Below, piece after piece: positions 13,755 through 14,753 of a stretch of 14,753 bases of DNA (position 1 is the stretch's first letter; every line of letters begins with the position of its first letter). The notes beneath the pieces are model-generated. The model was not told where the DNA came from. It worked only from the letters and a program-made list of their open reading frames with translations, and searched no databases. A program made the translations under genes and the position numbers. The stretch spans positions 1-14,753 of the forward strand of contig DAHWQF010000022.1 in the NCBI GenBank assembly GCA_027334785.1, written 5' to 3'. This stretch comes from Acidimicrobiaceae bacterium (lineage in GTDB: Bacteria; Actinomycetota; Acidimicrobiia; Acidimicrobiales; Palsa-688).

Positions 13755-14753
13755 CTAGGCGGCAGCCTGGTAGTCCGGCTTGTCAGCCAACTTCTTCATG
13801 AGCAGCGCCAAGTCGCCACGGGTGAACTTCCACTCGAACGGCGCGGCGGACAGTTCATAGCGTCGCTCGAAAGCGGCCAGGCGATCGGGGATCTCGGCAA
13901 GGCCGGTGAAGTCGTTGGGCGTGAGGACCTTGCGGTCGACGATGCTGAAGAAGATCTCGACCTAGTTGAGCCATGAGGCATGGACGGGCAGTTGTACGAG
14001 GGTCGCGTTGGGCCAAGTACTGGAAAGGCGCTGACAGGCTGTTTCGCCCCGGTGGCTGCTGCCGTTGTCGACCACCCAGAACACCCGCCGGGCACTGGCG
14101 TAGGGCTCTGTCGTCATCACCTGGGAGACGAGGCGGCCGAAGGGGTCGATGCCCGTTTTCTCCTCGCAGCGCCCGAAGATCTTGGCCCGGTGCACGTCCC
14201 AGGCGGCGAGGTACTGGAGCGCGCCGCCCCGCTCGTACTCGAACTCGACTCTCATGTCCCGGCCCGGGGCGGGCGCGAGGGTCGGGTGACGACGGGCTCG
14301 GGCCTGGATGGAGGTCTTCTCGTCGGAAGAGACGACGTAGTCGTCGTCCCCAAGGGCCTTGCCCTCCCACTCCCTTGCGTACAGGTCGAGCACGCGGCCC
14401 GCCTTGGCCTCAAAGTCGGGGTCGCGGGGGAAGATCCACGAACGCCGCCGCCAAGGCTTGATCGCGTCTTCGCTGAGCCAGCGCCAGACCGTCTTGCCCG
14501 AGATCTCGGCTACGATCCCCCGGCTCACGACTTCGCTCGTTATGTCGGGCACGTGCAGGCGCGAGAGGGGGACCTTCAGCCGGCTCGGCAGCTCGCAGGC
14601 CAGCGCCTTCACGGCGATAACGACCTCAGGGGGAAAAGACCGGGGGCCGGCCCCCCCTCGGGCGCTCCTCCAGGCCGGCAAGACCTTGTTCGAAGAAGCG
14701 TTTTCGCCACTTGGACACGACCTCCCGGCGGGTGTCGAGGCGCGCCGCTATCT
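13755..14753 (-). pseudogene. IS630-family transposase, frameshifted and amber-interrupted (5' end outside window)
   Basis: Read on the minus strand, the helix-turn-helix end IAARLDTRREVVSKWRKRFF and GLAGLEERPRGGRP is followed, one frame over, by RSFPPEVVIAVKALACELP, SGKTVWRWLSEDAIKPW, DDDYVVSSDEKTSIQAR, RRVFWVVDNGSSHRG, LVQLPVHASWLN and, after a TAG, VEIFFSIVDRKVLTPNDF. This is the full IS630 DDE plan: Asp at 14322-14324, Asp at 14067-14069 and Glu at 13956-13958. The frame break coincides with the G run at 14642-14646 on the plus strand (one extra base). The TAG at 13962-13964 replaces the Gln of the usual WLNQxE and lies two codons before the catalytic Glu, so the truncated product could not cut DNA. 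The C-terminal end after the TAG is otherwise complete, to a stop at 13755. About 50 N-terminal codons are off the window. Confidence 0.9.

Noticed and set aside
1..14753. CRISPR array, tRNA, rRNA
   Set aside because: No regularly spaced direct repeats and no cloverleaf or rRNA-like segments were seen by eye on either strand; a tRNA/rRNA model search would be needed to be certain.

Overview
This is a high-GC, actinobacterial-looking window. Codon use is strongly G/C in third position. The sugar porter, the DUF6431-type protein, the serine recombinase with a YRC ribbon and the IS630 transposase all resemble families common in Actinomycetota. No species call is possible. Most of the window is accessory DNA in decay. 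The clearly intact genes are the DUF6431-type gene, a GNAT acetyltransferase, a DUF1778 antitoxin and a very large secreted beta-propeller protein. The 5'-truncated sugar transporter at the left edge also looks intact as far as it is visible.

Layout: 1-738 holds the C-terminal half of an MFS sugar porter. Positions 864-1200 hold a frameshifted primase-like relic. Positions 1409-2386 form a compact 978-bp element bounded by perfect 13-bp inverted repeats (TGTTACCGGCATC) and carrying one gene, a zinc-ribbon/HTH protein of the DUF6431 type. Its right end interrupts a MobF (TrwC/TraA-like) relaxase relic on the minus strand (2387-2964), whose upstream region (2965-3699) holds inverted repeats that could be a former oriT. 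An intact GNAT gene follows (3700-4374). Next come a small ORF (4555-4812) and, with a GTGA overlap, a serine recombinase relic (4809-6644) with three separate lesions.

A TacA/TacT-type toxin-antitoxin module follows (6620-7425). The DUF1778 antitoxin is intact and preceded by a near-perfect 19-bp palindrome, but the GNAT toxin is broken by a frameshift and a nonsense codon. At about 7818 two relics meet head to head: the C-terminal end of an SF2 helicase (minus strand) and the C-terminal end of an ExeA/TniB-like transposition ATPase (plus strand). A gene-poor stretch leads to the 1567-residue secreted YVTN/TIG-domain protein (8896-13599). The right edge is an IS630-type transposase relic (13755 to beyond 14753) with a frameshift and an amber codon just before its catalytic glutamate.

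Taken together, primase, relaxase, recombinase and toxin-antitoxin genes suggest an old integrative or conjugative element that has been eroded and invaded by transposons. The item most worth following is the solo DUF6431 cassette. Its TGT...ACA ends, zinc ribbon and HTH, together with an ATPase relic of a type I associate (from memory) with the same systems, suggest a Mu/Tn7-like transposition module in which DUF6431 might play a TniQ-like role. That is inference and untested.
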